From a virus, in the IMG/VR virus record IMGVR_UViG_3300021511_000003, positions 124,001 through 188,000 of that record: 64,000 bases of DNA; one strand, written 5' to 3'. The position numbers were made by a program, and so were the translations under genes. Shown one piece after another: positions 51,168-59,983 of the stretch (positions are counted from its first letter, which is position 1; every line of letters starts with the position of its first letter). The notes under the pieces were generated by a model, which saw only the letters and a list, made by a program, of their open reading frames with translations, had not been told where the DNA came from and did no database searches.

Positions 51168-51241
51168 AGCCGCTGAGAGGATTCGAACCCCCGACCTTCT
51201 CATTACAAGTGAGACACTCTACCCAACTGAGTTACAGCGGC
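51168..51241 (-). tRNA. tRNA-Thr(TGT)
   Basis: Loop CTTGTAA, stem TCTCA/TGAGA, acceptor GCCGCTG/CAGCGGC, U73, encoded CCA. Confidence 0.92.
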
Positions 51242-51443
51242 TTATATATATCTTAATAATTGTTTAATTTTTATTTCAAGATCACATTTATCAAATTTAT
51301 ATTTTTTCTCCTTCTCTCCAACCAATATCAGATGATTTACCACATACAGTTTCATATAATTGTAATGGATCAACTTTGTTGTTAATGATACCATGAACAA
51401 CACCGGTTAAATTATTTTCTGATTTTTATATGATTGATTTCAT
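51242..51443 (-). pseudogene. Small gene with early TAA and late frameshift
   Basis: ATG after AAAGGA reads MKSII, TAA, then in frame KSENNLTGVVHGIINNKVDP to WREGEKI. A shift there would add YKFDKCDLEIKIKQLLRYI. Looks like a recently broken gene. Confidence 0.4.
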
Positions 51444-51471
51444 AATTGCGGTCCTTTATTTAAAAAATTGG

Positions 51472-51555
51472 TACCTGCGGAGGGAATCGAACCCACAAGT
51501 CATTTAAACACTAGATCCTAAATCTAGCGCGTTTACCTAGTTTCGCCACGCAGGC
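51472..51555 (-). tRNA. tRNA-Leu(TAG)
   Basis: Class II; loop TTTAGGA, stem CTAGA/TCTAG, acceptor GCCTGCG/CGCAGGT with G1-U72, A73, encoded CCA. Confidence 0.92.
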
Positions 51556-51563
51556 TTATATTT

Positions 51564-51910
51564 TTATTCTTTCGGGTTATCTTCTGATGGGTTTTCGTCA
51601 GGATCTGATTGAATCTCGTCAGTTTTCGGGAGGACTTCATCAACATCGTTTATACCATCATCATCAAGATCACAACTCAGAAGCTGTTCAATTTTTATCA
51701 TAGTTGATTCTGACTTGTGAATTTCCATATTACTATCTTTTATGTCTGATCTTTTATCTTTTATTTCACTTTCAAGCTGTTTGATTTCAGTTTCAATGGT
51801 TTCAATAGTGTTTCCCTGATCTACAATGTATATTGACAGTTCAGATTCTATCTGTGTTAATGGAGAACAATACTTGCATAACTCTTCGGTGCTGCTTTAA
51901 AAATTCCCAT
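51564..51910 (-). pseudogene. Coiled-coil acidic protein, 5' end disrupted
   Basis: A long frame EELCKYCSPLTQIESELSIY ... DLDDDGINDVDEVLPKTDEI ... to NPSEDNPKE has no start; ATG 51910 opens another frame that stops after 17 codons. A -1 shift near codon 5 joins them. CxxC, then helical, then very acidic tail. Confidence 0.45.
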
Positions 51911-51954
51911 TTTCGCAATTCCCTTTCGATGGTCAGATTAATTCTTAATGTTGG

Positions 51955-52028
51955 TCTGGATGAGAGGATTCGAACCTCCGACTCCCTGATCCCAGGTCAG
52001 GTGCGCTACCAGACTGCGCTACATCCAG
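51955..52028 (-). tRNA. tRNA-Pro(TGG), C33
   Basis: Stem CCTGA/TCAGG around loop CCTGGGA gives TGG with C33. Acceptor CTGGATG/CATCCAG, A73, encoded CCA. Confidence 0.88.
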
Positions 52029-52038
52029 ATGATTTTGA

Positions 52039-52058
52039 TATTTTAATTATGTTCTAAG
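52039..52058 (-). promoter_or_regulatory. AGAACA promoter motif
   Basis: Minus strand CTTAGAACATAATTAAAATA, overlapping the pncB stop and 10 bases before tRNA-Pro. Confidence 0.4.
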
Positions 52059-53209
52059 TTAAATACGGTTTTTAAGTAAGAAACGAACTGCTTATTTTCA
52101 CACATACCTTTACCAGGGGAATTTGAAATTTTTGCTACAGGTTGACCATTACATTTGGTCATTTTGATTACCATATTGAGAGCAGGATTGGAAAAATTAT
52201 TTGTTAGTTTTGTTCCGATACCAAAAGAAACTCCAATATGCATGTTAAGTGCATTGTAAATTTCTTTTGCTTTTTCAAAATCTAATCCATTGCTAAAAAC
52301 AATGGTTTTTGTCAACGGTTCAATTCCTCTATTTTTATAGAATTTAACCATACGAAAACCAAACTGAATAGGGTCAGGTTCGGAATCCTCACGAACACCA
52401 TCAAATAGTTTATACAATAATGGATCGTCAAAATCATGTAAGAAAGCATCTGTATTAATAACATCGGACAATGCTATTCCTAGATCGCCACGATATACTT
52501 TTATCCAATTTTCAAAAGCCATTTTTTGACTGAGATCTAATCTATATTCAAGTTGTTGATGTGCTTGCAACCATTCATGAGCCATAGTACCGATTGGTTT
52601 TACATTGTACTTCATAGCCAATAATAAATTACTAGTGCCAATAAAATTATTGGTTGCATAGTTTTTACAATATTTTACAACTTTAGAATGCCATCTATAA
52701 CTTCTTCTTCTTCTGGTACCAAAGTCTGCAAACTTCAATCCTTCTGGTAAATAATAAAGATTTTCACTCAGTCTCATCTCGGCATCTTTGTAATTGGATA
52801 TACTAAGATTACAAAATATTTCACTAATAATAGACATTAAAGGAACTTCAAAAAGAATAGTTTGAAACCAAGGTCCTTTGATATCAATATTCAGTTCACC
52901 AGTATTTGTATTAATTGATGTTTTAACTAAATCTGTATTAAATTTATATTGTTTTAAAAACTCAATATATTCTTCACTAAAAAAACGGAGACTTCTTAAA
53001 TAATCAAGTTCATCTCTATGAAAATATAGACTGCGTAAGGCATCAATATTAAGTTCAATATCTTGTATTGACTTTTTAAAATTTACACCTTCATAATTTC
53101 TACATTTGAATTTATATTCAACTGGAGTTGCTGCATAACCTAATTTTAATACTGCCTGTTGCATAGTAAATTTATACTGGTCATTATCAAGTAAACTATT
53201 CTGAATCAT
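52043..53209 (-). CDS. pncB: Nicotinate phosphoribosyltransferase
   Basis: Makes nicotinate mononucleotide for NAD synthesis. SLLDNDQYKFTMQQAVLKLG at the start, FADFGTRRRRSY, FIGTSNLLLAMKYNVKPIGT, MAHEWLQAHQQLE with the catalytic His, VYRGDLGIALSDVINTDAFL, and SFGIGTKLTNNF define the family. About 388 residues, full length. ATG 53209 follows AAAGGAG; the longer frame upstream is leader RNA. Suggests the phage restores NAD, perhaps after host NAD-depleting defence (inference). Confidence 0.9.
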   Translation of the reverse strand: MIQNSLLDNDQYKFTMQQAVLKLGYAATPVEYKFKCRNYEGVNFKKSIQDIELNIDALRSLYFHRDELDYLRSLRFFSEEYIEFLKQYKFNTDLVKTSINTNTGELNIDIKGPWFQTILFEVPLMSIISEIFCNLSISNYKDAEMRLSENLYYLPEGLKFADFGTRRRRSYRWHSKVVKYCKNYATNNFIGTSNLLLAMKYNVKPIGTMAHEWLQAHQQLEYRLDLSQKMAFENWIKVYRGDLGIALSDVINTDAFLHDFDDPLLYKLFDGVREDSEPDPIQFGFRMVKFYKNRGIEPLTKTIVFSNGLDFEKAKEIYNALNMHIGVSFGIGTKLTNNFSNPALNMVIKMTKCNGQPVAKISNSPGKGMCENKQFVSYLKTVFNLEHN

Positions 53210-53411
53210 TGTTTCTCCTTTGTTATAGTTAAATAAGAAAATATAGAGAATGGATTCTATTCCGGTTCGCCAATTAGCCACCGGGGAAAATCCAGCTGGA
53301 AGCCTCAATCGTTTTGGGAGGCAACGGGTAAATATGTAGCTATTTTGTTAGTGTCACATAACGTTAGTTCATCTTGATATTCTGGTGGAACACCCCATAT
53401 TAATTACTTAA
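53210..53411 (-). promoter_or_regulatory. Structured 5' leader of pncB
   Basis: On the minus strand, ahead of pncB: GCCTC/GAGGC hairpin (53302-53322), CCAGCTGG palindrome (53292-53299), and CCGGT/ACCGG hairpin (53262-53284). Resembles a riboswitch-type leader in layout; no known class could be matched by eye. Confidence 0.4.
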
Positions 53412-53437
53412 AAAATATAATAACTCTGCTTCATTAA

Positions 53438-53477
53438 TTAATATATATAGATATAATTTTTAAAAATAAGAACATAA
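53438..53477 (+). promoter_or_regulatory. TTAATATATATAG ... AAGAACATAA promoter-like pair
   Basis: TTAATATATATAG (ends 53450) and AAGAACATAA (from 53468) are separated by 17 bases. The same pair with the same 17-base gap lies before the polymerase gene at 56595. Precedes the PIG-L-like operon. Confidence 0.5.
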
Positions 53478-53590
53478 AAATGTAGGGTAGGTACAGACTA
53501 TTTAAGTTTGTTTCCTTCCATTTATCTTAAACAATCAATTGGTTAAAAAAAATGTTTTGAGTAACAAAATAATAAAAGGAGATGTTATTT

Positions 53591-54061
53591 ATGGATAATG
53601 TTGTAATTGCTGCACCTCATCCTGATGATGAAATAATTGGTTGTTATGAAGTATTAACAAATAGTATAAATCCAGTTATTATTTATTCAGATGAAACAGA
53701 TGCAGATAGACGTGAAAAAGTATTGAAGTTGAAAGAACATGTTGATTGTAAATTACAATTATTTCAAATGTCAATTCCACAAACATTTATGAATAAAATA
53801 AATGTTTTTTATTTTCCAGATCCAATTTATGAAACTCATCCTTTACATAGACAATGGGGTATTATGGGTGAGACTATGGCAAGGAATGGATTTAATGTTA
53901 TATTTTATTCAACAAATATGGCATGTCCATATATTCATGAAGTAAAGTTTCCAGACAAAAAGGAAGAATTGTTAAATAAAGTGTATCCAGATCAAAAAAC
54001 GTTGTGGCAGTATGAAAAGAAATATATTTTATTTGAAGGGTATAATAAGTGGTTGTTTTAA
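53591..54061 (+). CDS. PIG-L/LmbE-like deacetylase
   Basis: VIAAPHPDDEIIGCYEVL is the zinc-binding (A)HPDDE motif, with IYSDETDADRREKVLKLKEH next. 157 residues, small for the family. Usually removes acetyl from N-acetylglucosamine derivatives. Start 53591, 9 bases after AAGGAG. Confidence 0.75.
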   Translation: MDNVVIAAPHPDDEIIGCYEVLTNSINPVIIYSDETDADRREKVLKLKEHVDCKLQLFQMSIPQTFMNKINVFYFPDPIYETHPLHRQWGIMGETMARNGFNVIFYSTNMACPYIHEVKFPDKKEELLNKVYPDQKTLWQYEKKYILFEGYNKWLF

Positions 54062-54095
54062 TTATGATTTATTAAAAATAATGGAGATATTTAAA

Positions 54096-54371
54096 ATGAG
54101 CGCAGGCCCAATATTGATGAAGGAATTAAAGTTTAAAAAATATTATCATTTACGGTTAACAAAAAAAGATTGGTGTACATATTCAGGTAATTGCCCAACA
54201 GAAGAAAACCTTGTTGACGATTCTTATTGTTGGTTATGTAAGTATGCTAAAAAACTTGATTTACCGAAACTGTTATTAGAAAGGGGAATTTGTGAAAAGA
54301 ATAATTTTGATACCACAATATCCGACAGCGATGAGATACCAAGAGTGGTGGTTTTGGAAGCTAGAGGATGA
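54096..54371 (+). CDS. Small Cys-containing phage protein
   Basis: About 91 residues from ATG 54096 after TGGAG. KKDWCTYSGNCPTEENLVDD and YCWLCKYAKKL give four Cys that could bind zinc. Ends overlapping the next gene by 80 bases. Confidence 0.5.
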   Translation: MSAGPILMKELKFKKYYHLRLTKKDWCTYSGNCPTEENLVDDSYCWLCKYAKKLDLPKLLLERGICEKNNFDTTISDSDEIPRVVVLEARG

Positions 54372-55248
54372 ATTTATAAAGGCTGGTTATGAAGTATTTG
54401 TTGTAGGAAAAGATAAAGCAAATAAAATGACAAAAATTGCAAGCAAAGCAGAAATGTTTTCTCCTATAAATGCAGCAATTGAATTTGAATGCGTTCAGAT
54501 AGAAGAATATATGTCTCTTGAATTAAGAGATGATGATATTCTATTTTTATGTGATATAAGTTTTCCGGGCGTGTTTTGTAATACACTATTTCATAAAAGA
54601 CCAAAAAAGATGTTCGCATTTTGTCATGCAACAAGCCTAAATATATTTGATTATTTTTCTAAAGATAGTCCTATCAAATTTTCAATTGAAACTGCACATG
54701 CTAAATTATTTGATACTGTTTTTGTTGGAAGTAACTATCATAAAGAAAAACTTGGGTGGGATAATACATTTGTTACATATCTTCCATTTCATCCATTTGA
54801 TTCATTTAGTGGTATAAGAACTAATTTTATAGTTTCAGCCTCTCGTCCTACACCTCAAAAAGTTGATTCTGAATTAGAAAAAAGAGTTGAAAAAAGATTC
54901 TCGAAAATTATACGAAAAACAACAAATTCTTGGGAAGAATATTTTAGATTTTTAGGAAATTCGAAAGTTCTTCTTATTACCTCATACGAGGACACATTTG
55001 GTTATCAAATTGTAGATGCAATCATGAATGGCTGTATTCCGATTGCTCCTAATAGGTGTGCATATCCGGAGTTATTACAGAATGAATATCTATATAATTC
55101 AGATGAAGAATTATTTAATATTCTTGATGCTGCTTTGTGGGGATTACTTGATGTACCTAAGTTGAAATGTAAAAATGAAATGAATAATTTTTATAATACT
55201 ATTGTGGATGAAATGAAGAAGGAGACTTATATTGGAAAGTCCATATAA
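54292..55248 (+). CDS. Putative glycosyltransferase (GT4-like)
   Basis: 318 residues, GTG start after AAAGGGGAA. KRIILIPQYPTAMRYQEWWF at the start and TSYEDTFGYQIVDAIMNGCI then PIAPNRCAYPELL near the end, the latter like the GT-B donor-site E(x7)E region. Acceptor unknown. Follows a PIG-L-like deacetylase. Confidence 0.6.
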   Translation: MKRIILIPQYPTAMRYQEWWFWKLEDEFIKAGYEVFVVGKDKANKMTKIASKAEMFSPINAAIEFECVQIEEYMSLELRDDDILFLCDISFPGVFCNTLFHKRPKKMFAFCHATSLNIFDYFSKDSPIKFSIETAHAKLFDTVFVGSNYHKEKLGWDNTFVTYLPFHPFDSFSGIRTNFIVSASRPTPQKVDSELEKRVEKRFSKIIRKTTNSWEEYFRFLGNSKVLLITSYEDTFGYQIVDAIMNGCIPIAPNRCAYPELLQNEYLYNSDEELFNILDAALWGLLDVPKLKCKNEMNNFYNTIVDEMKKETYIGKSI

Positions 55249-55759
55249 AATTTTTAATACTTGGCTCTTTGATGGGAGTAAAACGTCACCAATACCACCA
55301 GCAAGAGGAAAGGTTGATATATTAAAATATAATTCTCCAATAACACATACTTATATTCTTAGTTTATTTATGAGAAATAATAGTCTAAATAAATATTTAG
55401 ATGAATATTTTAATAATATTAACTTAAGATATATTCCAAAAGAAGAACTTTTTAAGTTTATAAAAAAATGTGTTCAAGATTTTAGAGTTAGACGTAATCA
55501 AACTGTATTTTATAAATTCCAACGGCAGAATAAGCTGTATGGTATTTTAAGAGATAGATTCCCTCAATTAAAAAATAATGATGTTAGCCTTTTGTGTGAA
55601 TTGATTGAAAAGTCAGAAGAAAAAGAAGCTATATATAATTCGCTTGGAATGGAGGTACCAAAGAAGAAAAAAATAAAGACGGGTGTAAAGAAGCCAAAAA
55701 AAGGAAAAATACCATTGAAGTCCTTTTTGGCGGAGCACTTTTCCACTATTGCTATGTGA
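55232..55759 (+). CDS. Conserved-type phage protein next to DNA polymerase
   Basis: 175 residues, TTG start 7 bases after AAGGAG. ESPYKIFNTWLFDGSKTSPI and the helical remainder resemble a family of hypothetical proteins found near replication genes of large phages. A basic KKKKIKTGVKKPKKGK tail. The last codons lie on a 21-base repeat shared with the next gene. Confidence 0.6.
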   Translation: MESPYKIFNTWLFDGSKTSPIPPARGKVDILKYNSPITHTYILSLFMRNNSLNKYLDEYFNNINLRYIPKEELFKFIKKCVQDFRVRRNQTVFYKFQRQNKLYGILRDRFPQLKNNDVSLLCELIEKSEEKEAIYNSLGMEVPKKKKIKTGVKKPKKGKIPLKSFLAEHFSTIAM

Positions 55760-55769
55760 AAAAGTGCTC
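55733..55769. terminator. Long hairpin between convergent genes
   Basis: GAGCAC-TTTT and AAAA-GTGCTC form a strong stem (about 13 bp with one bulge) over the stop of the upstream gene. No clear T-tract. Confidence 0.5.
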
Positions 55770-55777
55770 TATCAAAT

Positions 55778-56473
55778 CTACTTTATATCAAATGACTGTT
55801 GAATTTTTGCTGCAAGATCTGAGGATAAAACCGGATTACAAAGCTGTTTTTTTATTGTTGGTTTCTTCATTTTTTGTTTGACGACGATATTATTACTGAT
55901 GAAGCCAAGTTGGTCACAATGTTTGCATGGGGTAGTTGACTTTATCATATGACTGGTAACGAGCTTTTTCTTTTCCCCTTTACCACGGCATTTCTCACAT
56001 TTTATATAAATTGTCTTTTTGGCGGAGCACTTTTCGCATGGTTTATTAATTATACCATCATGCTTCCAACTTTCAAGGTCTCTCCCGCTTCCGTTGCATG
56101 TTGGACATTTAATTTTGATATGGCCTTTTCCGCCACATATATGACATTTAACTACAACAGTCTTTCGCTCAAATTTGTAAATTTCTCCAGTACCATGACA
56201 GGCAATGCATGAATTTTTGTACGGGGACTCGATTTCAAAATATCGCCTGGCTTTCATTTGCTCAGAGATCAAATGCTGAATCAACTTATTTTTTGCATCA
56301 ATTTCTGGTCCGATTTCATCAAGCTCCCCATTTTCTTTTCTGACCCAATGGGTAATCTCAAACGATTTGAGAATACCTTCGGGAGTAAAGTTGTTTTTAC
56401 TAAGTTTAAGAATTTTCTTATAATCCTCAATTGATTTTTTTGGTTCGCTTGTTTCTGTCTGCATAGTTGTCAT
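55778..56473 (-). CDS. DnaJ-type zinc-finger protein (no J domain)
   Basis: 231 residues with repeated CxxCxGxG-like units: CIACHGTGEI, CHICGGKGHI, CPTCNGSGRD, CEKCSAKK, CEKCRGKGEK, CKHCDQLGF. This is the Cys-rich module of DnaJ without J domain. N-terminal ~85 residues unrecognised. May be a cofactor for host chaperone or a DNA/RNA-binding protein. Confidence 0.75.
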   Translation of the reverse strand: MTTMQTETSEPKKSIEDYKKILKLSKNNFTPEGILKSFEITHWVRKENGELDEIGPEIDAKNKLIQHLISEQMKARRYFEIESPYKNSCIACHGTGEIYKFERKTVVVKCHICGGKGHIKIKCPTCNGSGRDLESWKHDGIINKPCEKCSAKKTIYIKCEKCRGKGEKKKLVTSHMIKSTTPCKHCDQLGFISNNIVVKQKMKKPTIKKQLCNPVLSSDLAAKIQQSFDIK

Positions 56474-56594
56474 AAGACTCTCCTTCTAATAATGTAATTG
56501 ATGATAAAAATTAAGTGATTTGATTTTTGGTTCAATAAAATGTAAAACTTTTTATCCCTCCTATATTTATTAAATAAAATTATTGATTCAGAAA

Positions 56595-56634
56595 TTAATA
56601 TATATAGATATTAATCATTAAAATAAGAACATAA
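56595..56634 (+). promoter_or_regulatory. TTAATATATATAG ... AAGAACATAA promoter-like pair
   Basis: Same pair and same 17-base gap as at 53438, about 20 bases before the TTG of the polymerase gene. Confidence 0.5.
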
Positions 56635-56652
56635 TAAAAAGGAGGTAAGTAT

Positions 56653-59600
56653 TTGTTTTCAATAAAAAATTCGTTTTCGAATTGTTCAATATGCGATTTA
56701 CTTGAAGAAGGTTCTTGTATACTTGAAACAAATTGCAAAGGAGATTTGAAAAAGGTCGATGTTATTTTTGTTGCAGAAAATCCTGGTAAAGAAGAAGTAA
56801 AAATTGGAAGACCTCTTATAGGAAAAGCAGGTAAAAAATTCCGACAGTATTTTAATAAATTCGGAATCAATAAAATGAACTATTTATTAACAAATGTTGT
56901 TATGTGTCAAACAATTAATGAGGATGGAACAACTGGGAATCCAACTCAAGAAACAATTGAATTATGTAAAAATAATTGCATGGAAATAATAAGAAATTGT
57001 AATCCAAAGCTTATTGTTTTAATGGGTACAAGTCCAATGTCTGCCTTTGGTATTGCAAAAGTGGGTATTACAAATATTCATGAAAGATATGAATTGTTTG
57101 AGTGGGAAGGGTTTAAAACGATGGTTATTGTTCATCCTTCTTTTGTAAATAGAAATCAATCATGGGATGGTAAATTTTCAGAAGCAATGTCTCGAATTGC
57201 TGAAATACTTGGTGGAAAATATGTTAAAATGCCAAAGAAAAGCCAAACCAAAACATTAGGTAAAGGTATATTCAGATATAGTATTCCAAAGAAATTTTAT
57301 ACAAATGATTATAGACTTATTGATGTTCAATTTTTAAATAGAACAAGTCAGGTTTTATATATTTTTAGGGATAAAGATAATAATAAAATTTTTCATAAAG
57401 AAAATGATGATCATGTATGTTATCAAGCTCCAAAGGATGTTGAAGCAAGAAAAATTGTTCCATATAGCAAGTTAGATAAAGTTATGATTAAGTATAGAGA
57501 TAGATATAATTTGGATCCGAATATTACATATGAGGGTGATGTTAGATTAGCATCTAAACATGCTATGGATTATTACTATAACAATAAAGGTGAATGTCCT
57601 AAGACTACATCAAATATTATGTTTTTTGATATTGAGATTGACACTGGAAATGAAAGAGTTTTTCCAAAACCGGAAGATGCAGCATTCCCAATCAATCTGA
57701 TAACAACAATTTATAATGGTACCACAATTTGTTATGGAGTTGATAATAAAACAGAAGAAATAAAACGACGTCCTGATATAACTTATAAAATATTTAATAA
57801 TGAAAAGCAGTTGATGTGTTCATTTATTAAGGATTATAAGAAAACTGATCCAGATTTTTTAGCAGGGTGGAATAGTATTAGCTTTGATTTGGCATATATT
57901 TATAATAGATTGCCACAGATCGGAATCCCTCAAACAAGTATGAATAAATTTGGGGAATTTTATGTTGAAGGTGCAAAATTTGTTTGTCATATCCCTGGTA
58001 CAGTTCCAATAGATCAATATTTTTTGTATCGTACATTTACATTTACAAACATGGAAAATTATAAATTAGGGTTTATTGCTCAACATGAATTGGGTATAAC
58101 AAAAATTGAATTACCATTACCAATAAATGAAATGTACTGGAAAATGCAAAGTTTGACATATGAATATAATATTCGAGATAGTGAATTGTTGGAAAAGCTT
58201 GATGATAAACTGGGTCATATTAATCTATTAAATGAACTAAGAATTATTTGTAATACTAATTTTGAAGCAACTTCATCATTCGGTCAAATTGATTCATTAA
58301 TGGTATCATATCTTAGGAACAAAGGTATAGCATCAAAAAATAGTGACCCACATATTATAAAAGAACGTTATCCAGGAGCATATGTACATCAACCAATTCC
58401 TGGTGTATATGATTGGATTACAGATTTCGATTTTACATCTCTGTATCCAAGTCTAATAATTACTTATAATATCGGTGTTAATAGTTTTGTTATGAAAACG
58501 AAAGATCCGCATATTGGTTACGATCTTGTATATGATAAAAAGAATGTTCCTGATGAAATTGAAATGATTATTGATCCATTATATAAAGCGAAGTCAGTTA
58601 AAATGTCATACAAGAAATTGTATGAAAACGTACAAAAAGATGATTTGATTCATACAATCAATGGTTGCTTTTTTCAACCACATAAAAAGGTATTATCTGT
58701 TTTCGGAGAAGTTGTTGACATGTTAATGGTCTCACGAAAAGAATATAAAGAAAAAATGTTTGATGCAATTGAAGCTAAAGATAAAGATTTAGAAAAGTTT
58801 TATTATACACGGCAGTTAGTATATAAAGTTCTAGCAAATACATTATATGGAGTTGTTGCAAATAAAGCATTTAGATTCTTTAATATTTCTTTAGCATCAG
58901 CTATTACACTTGCTGGTCAAGAAGTAATAAAAACATCAATTATTGAAGGCGATGCTTTTATGAGGCACCTTAATACAGGTAAACCTTATATATCACCAGC
59001 AAAACTTACAAAAAGAGAAATGTTTAGTGATGCAATGCCAGATAGAGGCAATGAATATATTCTTACAGGTGATACAGATTCAATATTTTGTTGTTTTGAG
59101 AAATTCAATGATGTATCAGTTGATAACATTCGTAGTTGGTGTAAAGAGATTGAATTATTTTTAAATGAAGATAAAATTCTTGATGTTGTAAAAAGACATA
59201 ATTGTGATCTTGATTTTAATAGAATGAAACTTAAAAATGAGTTGATTATTTCTCGTGGTTTATTTCTTGCAAAAAAGAGATATGCTATTCGTGTAATTAA
59301 TAATGAAGGAAAAGATGTTGATAAAATAAATTATATGGGCGTTGAAATTAAGAGATCAGATTATCCAAGTAAATCAAAAGAATTTTTATCCACATTATCA
59401 GAGTTAATTTTGAAATCTGAAAAAGTTTCAATAGGTCAATTAATGAAATTTATTAATCGTCAAGAGAATGAATTTCTTGAATCTATTTATAAGGGAGAAA
59501 AAGTTATTGCTCGACCTGTGTCATATGGTAAATTATTAAAGGATTATAAAAATATCCCTCAAGGAGTAAGGGCTATGGAAGCGTGGAATAAAATAATGTA

Positions 59601-59877
59601 TAATGTTCATAAAACAGGTAATAGAGCATATATGTATTGGGTTCAGGGTATTGATCTTGAAATAGCTCCTAAAGATGTAAGAGAAAAATATCATCAATAT
59701 GTAAAAGATGGAAATAAATTGGAAGTAATTGCAATACCAGATGAAGAAAAGAGGTTACCAAAATTCTTTATTCCAAATAAACAAGCAGCATTAAAATTTA
59801 CATTTAAAGATAGATATGAACTAATGTTGAAACCATTAGAGTTGAAAGTAAAAAAGCAGGAAGTTCTTACTTTCTAA
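56653..59877 (+). CDS. Family 4-type uracil-DNA glycosylase fused to family B DNA polymerase
   Basis: Residues 1-200 resemble the 4Fe-4S uracil-DNA glycosylase: NCSICD, VIFVAENPGKEEVKIGRPLI then GKAGK, YLLTNVVMCQ, and MVIVHPSF. From about 320, family B exonuclease motifs MFFDIEIDTG, AGWNSISFDLAYIYNRL and YNIRDSE, then polymerase motifs DFDFTSLYPSLIITYN, KVLANTLYGVVANKAF and TGDTDSIF. 1074 residues, TTG start 7 bases after GGAGG. Proofreading site intact. The fusion could couple uracil removal to replication. Confidence 0.88.
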   Translation: MFSIKNSFSNCSICDLLEEGSCILETNCKGDLKKVDVIFVAENPGKEEVKIGRPLIGKAGKKFRQYFNKFGINKMNYLLTNVVMCQTINEDGTTGNPTQETIELCKNNCMEIIRNCNPKLIVLMGTSPMSAFGIAKVGITNIHERYELFEWEGFKTMVIVHPSFVNRNQSWDGKFSEAMSRIAEILGGKYVKMPKKSQTKTLGKGIFRYSIPKKFYTNDYRLIDVQFLNRTSQVLYIFRDKDNNKIFHKENDDHVCYQAPKDVEARKIVPYSKLDKVMIKYRDRYNLDPNITYEGDVRLASKHAMDYYYNNKGECPKTTSNIMFFDIEIDTGNERVFPKPEDAAFPINLITTIYNGTTICYGVDNKTEEIKRRPDITYKIFNNEKQLMCSFIKDYKKTDPDFLAGWNSISFDLAYIYNRLPQIGIPQTSMNKFGEFYVEGAKFVCHIPGTVPIDQYFLYRTFTFTNMENYKLGFIAQHELGITKIELPLPINEMYWKMQSLTYEYNIRDSELLEKLDDKLGHINLLNELRIICNTNFEATSSFGQIDSLMVSYLRNKGIASKNSDPHIIKERYPGAYVHQPIPGVYDWITDFDFTSLYPSLIITYNIGVNSFVMKTKDPHIGYDLVYDKKNVPDEIEMIIDPLYKAKSVKMSYKKLYENVQKDDLIHTINGCFFQPHKKVLSVFGEVVDMLMVSRKEYKEKMFDAIEAKDKDLEKFYYTRQLVYKVLANTLYGVVANKAFRFFNISLASAITLAGQEVIKTSIIEGDAFMRHLNTGKPYISPAKLTKREMFSDAMPDRGNEYILTGDTDSIFCCFEKFNDVSVDNIRSWCKEIELFLNEDKILDVVKRHNCDLDFNRMKLKNELIISRGLFLAKKRYAIRVINNEGKDVDKINYMGVEIKRSDYPSKSKEFLSTLSELILKSEKVSIGQLMKFINRQENEFLESIYKGEKVIARPVSYGKLLKDYKNIPQGVRAMEAWNKIMYNVHKTGNRAYMYWVQGIDLEIAPKDVREKYHQYVKDGNKLEVIAIPDEEKRLPKFFIPNKQAALKFTFKDRYELMLKPLELKVKKQEVLTF

Positions 59878-59897
59878 TTAGAACATAACATTAAATA
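59877..59897 (+). promoter_or_regulatory. AGAACA promoter motif
   Basis: ATTAGAACATAACATTAAAT, right after the polymerase stop, one base longer in its spacing than other copies. Confidence 0.4.
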
Positions 59898-59983
59898 TGT
59901 GGGACATGTGATTGCAAACACTTTTCTTGCCCTATCAAGAATTACCACATATTTATATCTAATATCTATAGGGAGATATCAAA

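Noticed and set aside
53209-53308. N-terminal extension of the pncB frame to 53308
   Set aside because: It begins at a weak codon without ribosome site and covers hairpins; ATG 53209 has AAAGGAG and starts at the conserved family N-terminus.
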